DNA of 64,000 nt, from assembly GCA_013215055.1 (NCBI GenBank), contig JABSRQ010000012.1, positions 40,167 to 104,166 on the forward strand, read 5' to 3'. The notes under the pieces were generated by a model. The model ran no database searches and was not told the origin of the DNA. It saw nothing but the letters and a program-made list of their open reading frames with translations. Shown here one piece after another: positions 44,292 through 53,569 of this stretch. The position numbers were made by a program, and so were the translations under genes. Each line of letters opens with the position of its first letter. The first letter of the stretch is position 1. Origin of the DNA: Pseudomonadales bacterium. Its GTDB lineage: Bacteria; Pseudomonadota; Gammaproteobacteria; Pseudomonadales; DT-91.

Positions 44292-46184
44292 ATGATCAAA
44301 GGATTTAAACATCACACACTGGCTGCAGCGATACTGGCAGCTACCAGCTCAATCGCCGCTAACGCTGTGGCAGCACCGAATACCTGGATCGGAGACGCCC
44401 CGTCCGACTGGTTTGATGAGTTCAACTGGAGCCTGGCGGTAGTACCTGACAGCACCATGGATACATTGATCAACAACGGCGATACGCTGATTCTTGATGG
44501 CACTGTAGCCGGTATCGATAGCCTGCACCTAATGGTTGGCCAAGATGGCGGCGATGCTCATCTGCAAAGCGATGGCACATCATTGAATGTGGACAAGATC
44601 ACCGTAGGCCAGAACAAGAATGTGGCCGGCGATATGTCTGCCTCGTTAATCGTCAATAATGCCGATATCAATGCCGTCAATAGCATTTATCTGATTGATA
44701 ATCATCAGCCAGGGCATAGCGAAGTGCTTTTCAGTGTCTCTAACGGCACCGTCAATACTGCGTCTATCAAGCATGCCGACTCCTATACCGAAACCGATGA
44801 AACCGTGTCGGCAACAACGATTATCACTCTTAATAATGTGACGCTGAATACCACCAGCAGCAATGAATTTGGTGGTGATATTCGTACCGTTAATGATTCG
44901 GTAAATGCGACGGCTAACTTCAATACCACGGTTTCTATCTATGACAGTATCCTCAATGGCAGTGCTGATATCGAAGTGGGCAGTGATGTCAAAACCGGCT
45001 GGCGAGCGGTTAACGGAAGCATCATCGCGACAACGCAGATGACCGTTGAACGCACTGATATTACCGCCAAGTATCTGGAATTTGCCGAATACACCAGCAC
45101 GCTGGGCATCGAAGGTAGCGCCAACAATGTATCGAATCGGGTGGATGCAATTTTTACTGACTCCAGCATTACACTGAGTCATAGAATGATACTCGGTGAT
45201 GTGGGTGCACGAGGCCCTGCGGGTAACAAGGTTAAAGGGCAGGTCTTTGTTGAACTGGTCAATACGACGCTTGATGTGGGCATGGAAATACAGTTAACGG
45301 ATATCAATGTTGAAGGTGGCGCGACGGGTGAAGATCTGGCCTACCTGACAGCAACGGATTCAAAGATCACCGTTGGCCGTTTACTGGAGATTGCGTCCTA
45401 TGGTAGCTCCGATGGTCTGGGCGTGGCCATTCTGGATGCTGGCGTAATACTTAAAAATAGCGAACTGAGTGTTGGCGGCATTATTCAAATTGCCGATATC
45501 GGTCATGAAGTTGAAGTTGGCAGCATCGTAGTTGCGGCAGCGGATTCTTTCACCGGCAGCCTTGTGGCTGAAAACTCCACAATCGCGGCCGAGCAGATTG
45601 TTTCGGGTTCCGCGGCAGGTATTGCAACGCTGGAACTGAAAAACAGCTATGTGTTGCTGAACGAAGTACTGGATGCGGAACTGCCTGGCGATGCCAATAC
45701 GCTGGAAGCGAATGAGGCAGTATTAACACTGGCCGAGAACAGCAAGCTGATCATGCATATAGGTAGCACTACCCGCGCCGATGCAGTCAATGTAAAAGAT
45801 GATGCAAATGTCTACAGTGCTATAGATGCGATGCAGCTGAGCCTGGCAGGTACACTGGAAGTGAATATCAACACCGCGCTTGATGATAATACAACTTACC
45901 ATTTTGATGTAATGCGCGCCCAGCGTGATGATTCCATTGATCTGGGAGTGGATGCATTTACCGGTATTCAGGGTGATTTCAGCTCGGTGGTCTTTACCGG
46001 CGTACCTGACAATGCCGTGGCGTCTGCCAGCATCGTTCAGGAAACTATCGATGACACAGACTACGATGTTTATCGTGTGGAAGTGGTTACCGGTGAGTTG
46101 TCAGTTCCAGAGCCTGGAGCGTTGTCATTTCCTGCATTCGCTGTACTTGTACTGTTAGCTGGTTTGCGTAGAAGGCGCTTTTAA
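44292..46184 (+). CDS. PEP-CTERM beta-helix surface protein
   Basis: The 630-aa protein has a signal peptide (about 1-27, AVAA), an autotransporter-like start NTWIGDAPSDWFDEFNWSLA, many short repeats rich in N, D, T and V forming a likely beta-helix, and a C-terminal VPEPGALSFPAFAVLVLLAGLRRRRF, a clear PEP-CTERM sorting signal. It is therefore probably exported and processed by an exosortase, then placed on the surface or in the matrix. It stands alone, followed by a hairpin. Confidence 0.88.
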   Translation: MIKGFKHHTLAAAILAATSSIAANAVAAPNTWIGDAPSDWFDEFNWSLAVVPDSTMDTLINNGDTLILDGTVAGIDSLHLMVGQDGGDAHLQSDGTSLNVDKITVGQNKNVAGDMSASLIVNNADINAVNSIYLIDNHQPGHSEVLFSVSNGTVNTASIKHADSYTETDETVSATTIITLNNVTLNTTSSNEFGGDIRTVNDSVNATANFNTTVSIYDSILNGSADIEVGSDVKTGWRAVNGSIIATTQMTVERTDITAKYLEFAEYTSTLGIEGSANNVSNRVDAIFTDSSITLSHRMILGDVGARGPAGNKVKGQVFVELVNTTLDVGMEIQLTDINVEGGATGEDLAYLTATDSKITVGRLLEIASYGSSDGLGVAILDAGVILKNSELSVGGIIQIADIGHEVEVGSIVVAAADSFTGSLVAENSTIAAEQIVSGSAAGIATLELKNSYVLLNEVLDAELPGDANTLEANEAVLTLAENSKLIMHIGSTTRADAVNVKDDANVYSAIDAMQLSLAGTLEVNINTALDDNTTYHFDVMRAQRDDSIDLGVDAFTGIQGDFSSVVFTGVPDNAVASASIVQETIDDTDYDVYRVEVVTGELSVPEPGALSFPAFAVLVLLAGLRRRRF

Positions 46185-46201
46185 TAACAGGCATTTTTAA
46201 T

Positions 46202-46230
46202 GCGGTGAAGTTGGCTTCTGACTTCACCGC
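46202..46230 (+). terminator. Hairpin after the PEP-CTERM gene
   Basis: GCGGTGAAGT and ACTTCACCGC form a 10-bp stem 17 bases after the stop codon. No long T run follows, so termination efficiency is uncertain. Confidence 0.55.
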
Positions 46231-46384
46231 AGCGAAGATCACAGTTTCCTGTGTATGGCACAGAATCTGTGATCAATGCAAAAACCGCAGGCTTGTCTGA
46301 TCAGGCAATGCAAATGATGAATCTCCTGTTTATCAAAGCCTGAACAAAGTTTTTATAGAAAAATTTTCTCAGGCTTATTAGAGC

Positions 46385-46675
46385 GACTGATTTAGCCTCA
46401 TTGGAGGCTAACTATATCTTCCTATGCACCGGGAATGTGACCGGCTGATTTTGACACTTCCCGCTATAAGATTTGATCACGTTCAAAACGAAACAGCGCC
46501 AGGTGAAGCTTGAGTCACTACAGCTTAACCATGTTAATCTGCGGCCCCAAGATGCTCTGTATCAGCCCCAGCAGCTTAGCCGCCTCATCCTGTCTATGAT
46601 TTTCATCCAGCAGTATCGATACCATCAACCCGTTTTTTTCAGGCTCTAACACTGCATCCAATAAGCTGGTTTTCG
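46385..46675 (-). repeat. epsI-3'-end repeat, copy
   Basis: Outer part TTAGCCTCATTGGAGGCTAA (hairpin), palindrome from TTGACACTTCCCGC to AAACAGCGCC, GTCACTACAG, then about 120 bases matching the end of the EpsI-like gene at 63537 (CAGCCCCAGCAGCTTAGCC, CATCCAGCAGTATCGATACC). The gene part is interrupted by stops and not coding here. Confidence 0.8.
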
Positions 46676-46987
46676 GTTACAGACTGTAACTTCTGAGTTT
46701 TCATTGCATGAAGTATTTCGATAGGAAAGTGATGCTTCTTAAAGCAACATCAAATTTCGGTTATATGACTTATACCCGATAGGTAATTTTTTATTATTGA
46801 ATTTATAGATGCCTGTCTTTCTAAGCTGACAAGAAATTCACACTGCCTAGATTAAGCATAATAGATACTGTTAGATACATAAGTACTACCCTCGATGATT
46901 ACGGGTCTCCATGATACGCTACAGTTCTCACTGAATAAAAAAGCCTGATATTTAACGTTAGGTTTAATCAAAAGAGGAAAAGGATTT

Positions 46988-48127
46988 ATGAATTTACAGC
47001 AGAGTTTCGCACAAATAAAAATAATGATACTTGTATCGAGCATGGTGTTGTTTAGTGCTTCCCCGTTATACGCCCATACTAAAGGAAAAGGTCTTTCACC
47101 AGCACAGGAAATTGCAGAAGTTGTTAAACAGTCGCTTGATGGTATACAAGCCTCACAAGTACAAGCCATGATGGCACAGCATTACATGCGTTTACGTTTG
47201 TTAAGCCCTACAGGCGAATGGGCTGATGAGTCACTGGCCAATAATGCCGCGTACTTACTGCCAGACGATATTGGCGAAGAAGAAGTGGATGCCTTTATTG
47301 ATGAAATGGCGAAGAATGCCCATAAGAATAAGTACCTTAAAAAATTCTTAAAAAAGGCAAGTCATCATAGCTTTGATGAATTAAAAATGAAGGTGGCGAC
47401 TGAAGGCCCCACTGTATTTCCTCTAGCGGTAACATATGCGTTGATGTTAGATCGTTTAACGGTTGCTATGCAGAATGATTGGCGAGTATTGGCTGCAAGC
47501 ATTAGCATCTATAATGCAACTGCCGATAGCATTGATATGTGGACAAAGATTGCCCCCGTTGAAGCCGCTAAAATAAAGATGGTCGAAGGCCCTATGAAAG
47601 ATTATGTTGCTGTTCATAGTGGTGAAGTTGCATTGATAGATGATTTCTTGAAGGTGGGCCTACAGGATAATATTAGTTGGGCGCAGTCTATTGATGGTTA
47701 CCTTGGGTATACGGACAATGCTTATGTAGCAGGTGTACTTAATCAATATCCTGCAAATGCAGATGGCATGAGCCCTGCGTATATCTCTGAAGATGGTACT
47801 GCGATTAATTTACAAATGGCGGAATCTCGTCGATGGGATGATTTGTATCAAACATGGAATATGGCATTTGTTTCTCAATATGCCAATTTCCCTTTTGTAT
47901 TGCCTAAATTATTAATCCCTTCGGTGAGCAACTATAAGCATGATGCTGATGGTTATATCTATACACGATCTTTGGCGCTGTACACGCAACTGTATTATTC
48001 GTTTATAACACGGGTTGATACAAACAATGCACCGAGTATCGATTGGAATGATACAGAGCTTTCGCAACTTTGGGGAAAAGTTAACAAGGCAAGCGCTCTT
48101 AAGTATATGAAAAAAGCCGATAAATAA
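46988..48127 (+). CDS. Exported hypothetical protein
   Basis: The 379-aa protein has a signal peptide (about 1-29, PLYA) and a helical, acidic mature part with YLLPDDIGEEEVDAFIDEMA and repeated Met/Trp motifs. AAGAGGAAAAGG precedes the ATG. I do not recognise the family. Followed by a terminator at 48449. Confidence 0.65.
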   Translation: MNLQQSFAQIKIMILVSSMVLFSASPLYAHTKGKGLSPAQEIAEVVKQSLDGIQASQVQAMMAQHYMRLRLLSPTGEWADESLANNAAYLLPDDIGEEEVDAFIDEMAKNAHKNKYLKKFLKKASHHSFDELKMKVATEGPTVFPLAVTYALMLDRLTVAMQNDWRVLAASISIYNATADSIDMWTKIAPVEAAKIKMVEGPMKDYVAVHSGEVALIDDFLKVGLQDNISWAQSIDGYLGYTDNAYVAGVLNQYPANADGMSPAYISEDGTAINLQMAESRRWDDLYQTWNMAFVSQYANFPFVLPKLLIPSVSNYKHDADGYIYTRSLALYTQLYYSFITRVDTNNAPSIDWNDTELSQLWGKVNKASALKYMKKADK

Positions 48128-48448
48128 GCAAAAGCGGTTATTTTTTATCAATGAAAAGGCCCGCATTATGCCACTGCTTGCTCCATAGTTGAAAATCACA
48201 AAGCAAGTATAGGGGGGTTAAACCCCTATGCCGATAAAGCTTGAAGTACAACATGGCAGTAAAGTTTAAGCATAATGCAGGGCATCAAAAAAGAAGTGAA
48301 AGAGACCTAACAGCATACCCCGTTCATCCAAAAGCTAATAACAAGAAAACTTATGGTTAATGGTTAACAATGGCTCTAAATGGTGGAGCTATAAGTACCG
48401 TTTAAACAGCTGTATAACGTCTTGGAATGAGCGCCTACAAAGAAGCCT

Positions 48449-48476
48449 AAGCCCAGTAAAATTCAGGGCTTTTTTA
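48449..48476 (+). terminator. Possible intrinsic terminator
   Basis: AAGCCC and GGGCTT separated by 11 bases, followed by TTTTTT. It lies some 320 bases after the 46988 gene, so it may end another transcript. Confidence 0.5.
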
Positions 48477-48497
48477 TGCCAGCAAGAGACTGCTTCT

Positions 48498-48565
48498 AAT
48501 GTGTCAATTACAGCTATAACACACTATGTAAGGCTGGTAATTCTAGGGAACTGTAATGAGGCTTA
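48498..48565 (+). repeat. Palindromic repeat Q, copy 1
   Basis: GTGTCAATTACAGC ... GCTGGTAATTCTAGGG has pairing ends AATTACAGC/GCTGGTAATT. An inverted copy is at 50248-50310, so the two flank the zinc-finger/TPR/retropepsin gene. Confidence 0.72.
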
Positions 48566-48985
48566 AACGGGCATTGAAGGAGGCGTGCGGCAGAAGTGCA
48601 GGATGTTTAATTTCTACTTTTTGATGCCAGAAAGTGGATTAATAGGCTCTGCTGTTAGACTTATTACCATTCGAATCTACTGAATTCCGTCTTATGACTA
48701 AACCACATCGACATTTTGTACTTCAGGGTTTATGAGGATTTGGGGTATCCCCTTTATACTCATCTGTTGCATGCCAGTATCTTCGGGCTCATTCTAGTTC
48801 AAAATGGTTGTTCGGCATCCTTTTCCAAATAGCCTATTTTTCGAAAAACTTCACGAGACGTCGAGCTACAAGGAGAATTAGCGTGAATTCCACTTATACG
48901 CATGAAGAAAACTTCCTTTATTAAATGATTGTATATATATTTGCACCACTGCTAAAAGTGTTCATTAAAAGGTATTTCCAGTAGC
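48566..48985. other. Upstream region of the retropepsin gene
   Basis: No gene is seen. It should hold the promoter of the 48986 gene; no clear ribosome site other than AAAGG was found. Confidence 0.35.
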
Positions 48986-50182
48986 ATGAACAACACTCAT
49001 TGCCATGAGCATCCTAATAAAGAATCTACCTCAACTTGTCATCTTTGTTTCAAGCTATTATGTGGCCTGTGTGAGCGATACAAAGATATGGAAGTCTTTT
49101 GCCACCAATGCCATATAAAGAAAAAACGAAAGAATATTTTCAGAAAAACACTATTGATAGGGCTTGTAATTTCTGCCTTAGCATTAGCTGCTTTCTGGAT
49201 AAATAAACACGGAATGCCTTTTCAATACAAATCTCTTTTTCAATATGGAAAGTATAAACAAGAAATTCGAGACTTAGAGCAATACTTGGAAGGGGAGTCT
49301 TGTGACAGACCAAAATCCATTAAATATGTGGAATTACTTTTTAAAGCAGGTGATTACAGAGAAGCTATCAACAAGACCAACTCCATTAATGCAAAATGCG
49401 GTATCAATGACAGATTATTATGGGTTTCTTATTCGGCTCATAAAAAGCTGAGTGAATATGAATCTGCGATTACTGTAGTCTCTCAAATCATAGCGAACGA
49501 TAAATATGATATGGATTACTGGTGGTGGAGAGGAGAGCTTTATGAATTAACCGGAAAAAATTCCTTGGCGATCAATGATTATCGGCAGGCAATAAGCCTT
49601 TACCCTAAGATGAATAGCATACCGTTTAAGTTGTCCGATCTTTTGGAAAAGGAAGGGAAACCTTGTGAAGCTATTTTTCCTATAGAGCAATTCGTCTTCT
49701 TTAATCCGAAGCATAGAGACGACATAGATGTGACAGAACGGTTAAGTCACCTTTACAGCAAGGATTGTGCTTATGTCAAAGGAAATGACAAGGCCATCAT
49801 TCGTTTCTCGTCAAAATCGGCTGGAATTCGAGTAACCACCCAATTTAATCAAAAAATCACAGGCCGATTCATTTTCGATACAGGAGCAAGCTACGTAACC
49901 ATTAGTGAAAGTTTCTCACTGCTACTTGGGATTGATCTATCAACTGCTCGTACAATTTTAGTGCAAACGGCAGGAGGTATTCGAACGGCCAAACTGGCTG
50001 TTGTTGACGAAATTGAATTACAAGGTTTGCAGGCAAAACACGTTGAAATTGCCATCATGAAGGATGGACTCATTGGAGATAAGCAAGATGGTTTACTGGG
50101 CCTGAGCTTTATCTCTCGCTTTAATTACACAATAGATAATAACAAACATATAATTACCATCGAAAAGAAGAGTGCACTGTAA
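48986..50182 (+). CDS. Zinc-finger, membrane, TPR and retropepsin-like aspartic protease protein
   Basis: The 398-aa protein has an N-terminal B-box-like zinc ribbon (Cys/His pairs at residues 6-44: HCHEHP, CHLCFKLLCGLC, FCHQCH), a membrane helix (52-72), TPR-like helices (about 85-265: AGDYREAINKT, WWWRGELYELTGKNSLAINDYRQAI), and a C-terminal retropepsin domain with FDTGASYVTI (Asp near 298) and DGLLGLSFISRFNYTIDNNKHII. One D-T-G per chain means it must dimerise. Topology: zinc site cytoplasmic, protease periplasmic or the reverse. It is flanked by inverted repeats. Confidence 0.82.
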   Translation: MNNTHCHEHPNKESTSTCHLCFKLLCGLCERYKDMEVFCHQCHIKKKRKNIFRKTLLIGLVISALALAAFWINKHGMPFQYKSLFQYGKYKQEIRDLEQYLEGESCDRPKSIKYVELLFKAGDYREAINKTNSINAKCGINDRLLWVSYSAHKKLSEYESAITVVSQIIANDKYDMDYWWWRGELYELTGKNSLAINDYRQAISLYPKMNSIPFKLSDLLEKEGKPCEAIFPIEQFVFFNPKHRDDIDVTERLSHLYSKDCAYVKGNDKAIIRFSSKSAGIRVTTQFNQKITGRFIFDTGASYVTISESFSLLLGIDLSTARTILVQTAGGIRTAKLAVVDEIELQGLQAKHVEIAIMKDGLIGDKQDGLLGLSFISRFNYTIDNNKHIITIEKKSAL

Positions 50183-50247
50183 AAGTCAGCATTTTGTACT
50201 TCAATATTTTATGAGAATTGGGTGTAATAGTCAGATACTGAAGGGCT

Positions 50248-50310
50248 GCAATAGCCTCATTGCAGCTCCCTAGAATTATCAGCCTTACATAGTGTGTTAT
50301 GGCTGTAATT
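50248..50310 (-). repeat. Palindromic repeat Q, copy 2 (inverted)
   Basis: Reverse complement of 48498-48565 with few differences (CTAGAATTATCAGCC, TTATGGCTGTAATTGACAC). It adjoins the 86-bp MITE copy at 50311. Confidence 0.72.
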
Positions 50311-50396
50311 GACACATTAGAGCCTAAGCTGGAACATTCGTAGTAACAACTAACAGGATTGGTATGATTGGTATTCGGTTAGGACTCCAAAGTGTC
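50311..50396 (-). repeat. 86-bp MITE-like palindrome, copy 3 (inverted)
   Basis: On minus: GACACTTTGGAGTCCTAACC to GGCTCTAATGTGTC; same length as the other three copies. It touches the distal edge of platform locus 3. Confidence 0.82.
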
Positions 50397-50448
50397 ATAA
50401 CCGGGCATTGAGCAATTTAGTCGAACTCCATTTTTTCTCTAAAGCAGC
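50391..50448 (-). repeat. Distal edge of cassette platform, locus 3
   Basis: CGGGCATTGAGCAATTTAG, TCGAACTCCATTTTTTCTC and AAAGCAGCC match 42958-43015. Directly followed by the attC R' end. Confidence 0.85.
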
Positions 50449-50539
50449 CATTAACGCCTAGCTCAACTGCGTAGCAAGCTGGCAGATTTTGTGCGGTTTT
50501 TTGCACAAAAAGTGACAGGTTGCAGCTACTTGTTAAGGC
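50449..50539 (-). repeat. attC-like site of the locus 3 cassette
   Basis: Minus strand: GCCTTAAC (inside the last codons), AGTAGCTGCAACCTGTCAC, TTTTTGTGCAAAAAACCGCA, GCTACGCAGTTGAGCTAGGCGTTAATG. It shares the TTTTTGTGC..CCGCA centre with sites at 24475 and 27038. Confidence 0.82.
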
Positions 50540-51107
50540 TTGCCTTTTCTTTTTGCAATGTTGATATTAAATGCTCTATTCTTTTTATGCTGCCATAAGG
50601 AGCAGTCATAATTATTGAATTTGCATCACTGTAGCCCGCAAAATGTGCACGTTGCATAACTAAAGGCCTCAATATTGGAATTAACTTTGTAGCTTTAAGT
50701 GAACCTGTATTAATGATTTTCGTCACCCACAACAGGTCATTATCGACCTTATCCCCGTCTTTAATTTCGGGGACTGTCATCCAGCGTACATTTTGAATAG
50801 GCACAATATTGATATAGCCATTGGATTCAACTGCGGCCATATAATTATTGTCTAGAATAGAAAGAAATTGATCATAGGTCAGGTTGTTAGCATCTATCCC
50901 ATAAGCAACAACCTCTGCACGAGACTTAGCGTTGATAAGAAACTTCTTCTCGTTATTTTTAGATACAGCATTGATGAGTTCCGAAAGCTTGATCGTGTCC
51001 ACTTCTTCAGCAAGCTGATATTTCCTTTCACTAGTTTTCTGAGAACTCGCTGAAGCTGCGAATGGTATAATTGTAAGAATGGCTAGTAGAGCTATATATT
51101 TATTCAT
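50526..51107 (-). CDS. Exported secretin N-domain-like protein (single cassette in locus 3)
   Basis: The 193-aa protein has a signal peptide (1-20, ASA) and a mature part resembling the N0 and N1 domains of GspD-type secretins: FLINAKSRAEVVAYGIDANNLTYDQFLSIL, then TKIINTGSLKATKLIPILRPLV and NSIIMTAPYGSIKRIEHLISTL. The pore-forming secretin domain is absent. As a free periplasmic N0-N1 it could bind or interfere with a type II secretion system. The gene end lies inside the attC-like site, so it is a cassette. Confidence 0.8.
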   Translation of the reverse strand: MNKYIALLAILTIIPFAASASSQKTSERKYQLAEEVDTIKLSELINAVSKNNEKKFLINAKSRAEVVAYGIDANNLTYDQFLSILDNNYMAAVESNGYINIVPIQNVRWMTVPEIKDGDKVDNDLLWVTKIINTGSLKATKLIPILRPLVMQRAHFAGYSDANSIIMTAPYGSIKRIEHLISTLQKEKASLNK

Positions 51108-51189
51108 AACGATAATCCTTTAAATGTTGGCCTTAACAGTGTTTTTCAACGGAATGATTCGGTGTATACAAATAAATATCGAATCATGC

Positions 51190-51230
51190 GGTGTAGTGAA
51201 GAATATAGTTTTAATAGAAAAAAGTTAAGC
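51190..51230 (-). promoter_or_regulatory. Candidate cassette promoter in the platform
   Basis: On minus: CTTAAC, 16 bases, TATATT, at about 51204-51231, pointing to the cassette core. The same boxes are kept in locus 2 and partly in locus 1. By analogy with integron Pc promoters it could drive any cassette placed there. No experimental sign. Confidence 0.4.
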
Positions 51231-51310
51231 ACCCATTAAATGTTCAATTATTAAACAGCTGCTTTTGAGAGAAAAATGAGTTTTATCAAATGGGAAATTA
51301 GACTGGTTAT

Positions 51311-51396
51311 GACACTTTGGAGTCCTAACCGAATACAGAACATACCAGTCCTGTTAGTTGTTACTACGAATGGCCCAGATTAGGCTCCAATGTGTC
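51311..51396 (+). repeat. 86-bp MITE-like palindrome, copy 4 (inside platform)
   Basis: GACACTTTGGAGTCCTAACC at the left, TAGGCTCCAATGTGTC at the right, 86 bp as in the other copies. Confidence 0.82.
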
Positions 51397-51907
51397 AGGA
51401 TAAGGCCATTTAGCTAAACCGTCAGGCTGTAATGAGGTTTATTGCTGTCCTTGAGTATTAGGAATATAACTGCGGTTTGAGCTTGAAATAGAAGGTATGA
51501 TTTCTCTATGGTCATACTCCAAGCCATGGAAACCCTGAGGCTTTAATCTTTAGCCGCATAATATGGTTAACCCTGTTAGGTCAGATTGTTCTATTAAATA
51601 ATATTAGAACAAGTGAGGCTCTAACATTCAATAAAATGCCTAAGGATAGAAACTGTCACATGTTTTTAGGAGTGCTTATTTGTGATTTGGTGGAAAGCGA
51701 AGGGGGTTAGTGGAAGCAGCAAACAATGATATATTTGCATGAAGATCTATGGGCCTTCATGCAAATTAACAGCGTGTTTGTTATCGAATCTATTTTTAAG
51801 CACTTCGGGATTTCAGTATATAGCCTGTTATATACATAATAATTTTGTCTATGCGTGAAAAAAGTGTTAATCAGTTACATCGAAAAAATCTTTAAGGCAG
51901 TCGCTTA

Positions 51908-52348
51908 CTATTTGCAATATTTGGCGTATTTATGATTAGCTCTTTTTTGCGCGGCTTGTCGCTGTTCCTTGTTATAGATAATGCGATGACCATTTTCATC
52001 GAAGGTATAAACCAAGGCCGCATTTTTGGTGGCGTTTTTATATTTCAGTAGGTTTTTACAAATTTTGGATTTTTTCTGAGCTCTGGCTAGTTGTTGTTTT
52101 TTATATTTTACAGCATCCCGTTCCTGCTGTTGCTTCATTTTCATATACTCTGCCATGCTCTTTTTATGGTTTTGAGTCTCGGGATCGGGAGCCGGAGCTG
52201 TATTTTTATAGTGTTTCTCTTCCACATTCTTATTGTTTGGTTTTTTATCCGTAAAGTGTACTTTTCCGTTTTCATCCACCCATTTATAGACACTTGCATG
52301 CAGGCTTAAAGAGAATGAAAATAAAATAAATACAAGTATTCTAGTCAT
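51908..52348 (-). CDS. DUF4124-domain exported protein
   Basis: The 146-aa protein starts at the ATG at 52346-52348 after AAGGA, has a signal peptide (MTRILVFILFSFSLSLHA) and the DUF4124 core VYKWVDENGKVHFTDKKP directly after it. The rest is Lys/Gln-rich, probably coiled, with a CKNLLKYKNA..YCK cysteine pair. The function of the family is unknown; it is widespread in gammaproteobacterial periplasms. Confidence 0.85.
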   Translation of the reverse strand: MTRILVFILFSFSLSLHASVYKWVDENGKVHFTDKKPNNKNVEEKHYKNTAPAPDPETQNHKKSMAEYMKMKQQQERDAVKYKKQQLARAQKKSKICKNLLKYKNATKNAALVYTFDENGHRIIYNKEQRQAAQKRANHKYAKYCK

Positions 52349-52971
52349 TAAAACATCCTTGTTCATAAACTGTTAAACGATCATTGGAATGTTGGAAAAC
52401 ATCTAACGATAAATTAATTTTTATTTAGTTGTGATCGAAGATGATCCACCGTTTATACAGTTTAATCGATCACCGTAAAAATAAACCTTCAAATGATTAC
52501 CGATATGTTTTTTCACTTCAGCAATATTTGAATAGCCAGATTAAGCGGGCTACTCCGTTTTTAAAGGGCGAAATAGCCGATAAATAGCGGCATCATACCA
52601 GAAATAAACACGTTTATTCATGCTTTTTTTGAGCTAAAAATATTAAAGCTAGTTGAGAATAAGGACTATAGCTGTGTTTGTTCAGGGCAATGTTTTTGAT
52701 ACGTGGTATTGGTTGGCTGCGCTGAAAGTAAAAGTGAGTCCATGACTACGGCTGTATAAAATTACATATAGATATTTATTCAGTATAGAGCGTGCGGTCT
52801 CATTTTCATGAGCTGATAGAATATTAAGTATTTTTTATAACAGTAGCTATCCTCATTTGATATTGGCTGGTTGATAAAACTAGATACAGTAAAAGCTAAT
52901 CGCAAAGGCTGCTTTAATTCTCTTTGCAGCCCCTCAATTTTACGTCTTGTCTGGATGCGTTAAGGCTGGTC
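52349..52971. other. Intergenic region, nothing recognised
   Basis: AT-rich sequence without a supported gene. Bases after about 52900 match repeat flanks (GGCTGCTTTAATTCTCTTTG) near 62390. Confidence 0.35.
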
Positions 52972-53280
52972 TTGACACTTACCCTCGGTAAGGCTTGATC
53001 ACGTTCAAATAGAAACAGCGCCAGATAAAGCTTAAACCAGTACAACTTATCCCTCGCTTATCCCTCGCTTATCCCTCGCCCCCAAGCTGCTCTGTATCAG
53101 TGCCAGCAGTTTAGCCACCTCACCCTGCGTACTAGAGTCATCCAGCAGTATCGATACCATCAACCCGTTTTTTTCAGGTTCCAACACCGCATCCAATACC
53201 CGGGCAGAATATTCTGCGGTAATAAAATCACCAGCCTGAAACCAGTAAATAGCGGTTTATTCAGGCTGCCCAGAGGCATA
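52972..53280 (-). repeat. epsI-3'-end repeat, longest fragment
   Basis: Palindrome TTGACACTTACCC to AAACAGCGCC, then an 11-bp tandem repeat TTATCCCTCGC three times (53047-53079), then about 200 bases that translate on minus to TAIYWFQAGDFITAEYSARV and LDAVLEPEKNGLMVSILLDD, nearly the end of the EpsI-like protein at 63537. A stop precedes this region, so it is a fragment. Confidence 0.82.
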
Positions 53281-53569
53281 GGCCGGTGGTAGGTTAAGAG
53301 AATTGAGGCTAATCCACCTTTATCTCTTTTATAACTTCAGGCTGAACATAAAAATTAAACCCGTTACGTGTTAAGGCTTCTTATATGTGAAAATCTTTCT
53401 AGTTGGTTGATGTATTATTAACGAATTATAAAGGGACTTTTTACTGAACTTGGTTCATTATCCACGCCACAAAATGGACTTTGTTAATTGTTTGATTTCT
53501 TCAAACAGTTGAGTGATGTGTTATCGCTAGCGATAGTCCGTATATCTAACGATATTAAGGAGAGTGAGT

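Larger units (their letters stand above)
51130..51651 (-). repeat. attI-like platform module, full copy (locus 3)
   Basis: AAAACACTGTTAAGGC core next to the cassette start; ATGATTCG and CGAATCAT arms; likely promoter CTTAAC-16-TATATT toward the cassette; AAATGGGAAATTAGACTGG; 86-bp MITE; GAGGCTCTAACATTC at the outer end. Same order as locus 2. Confidence 0.8.

Noticed and set aside
52349..53569. Additional gene upstream of the 1286-aa protein
   Set aside because: No frame with start and ribosome site; only repeat fragments of the EpsI-like gene end are visible.
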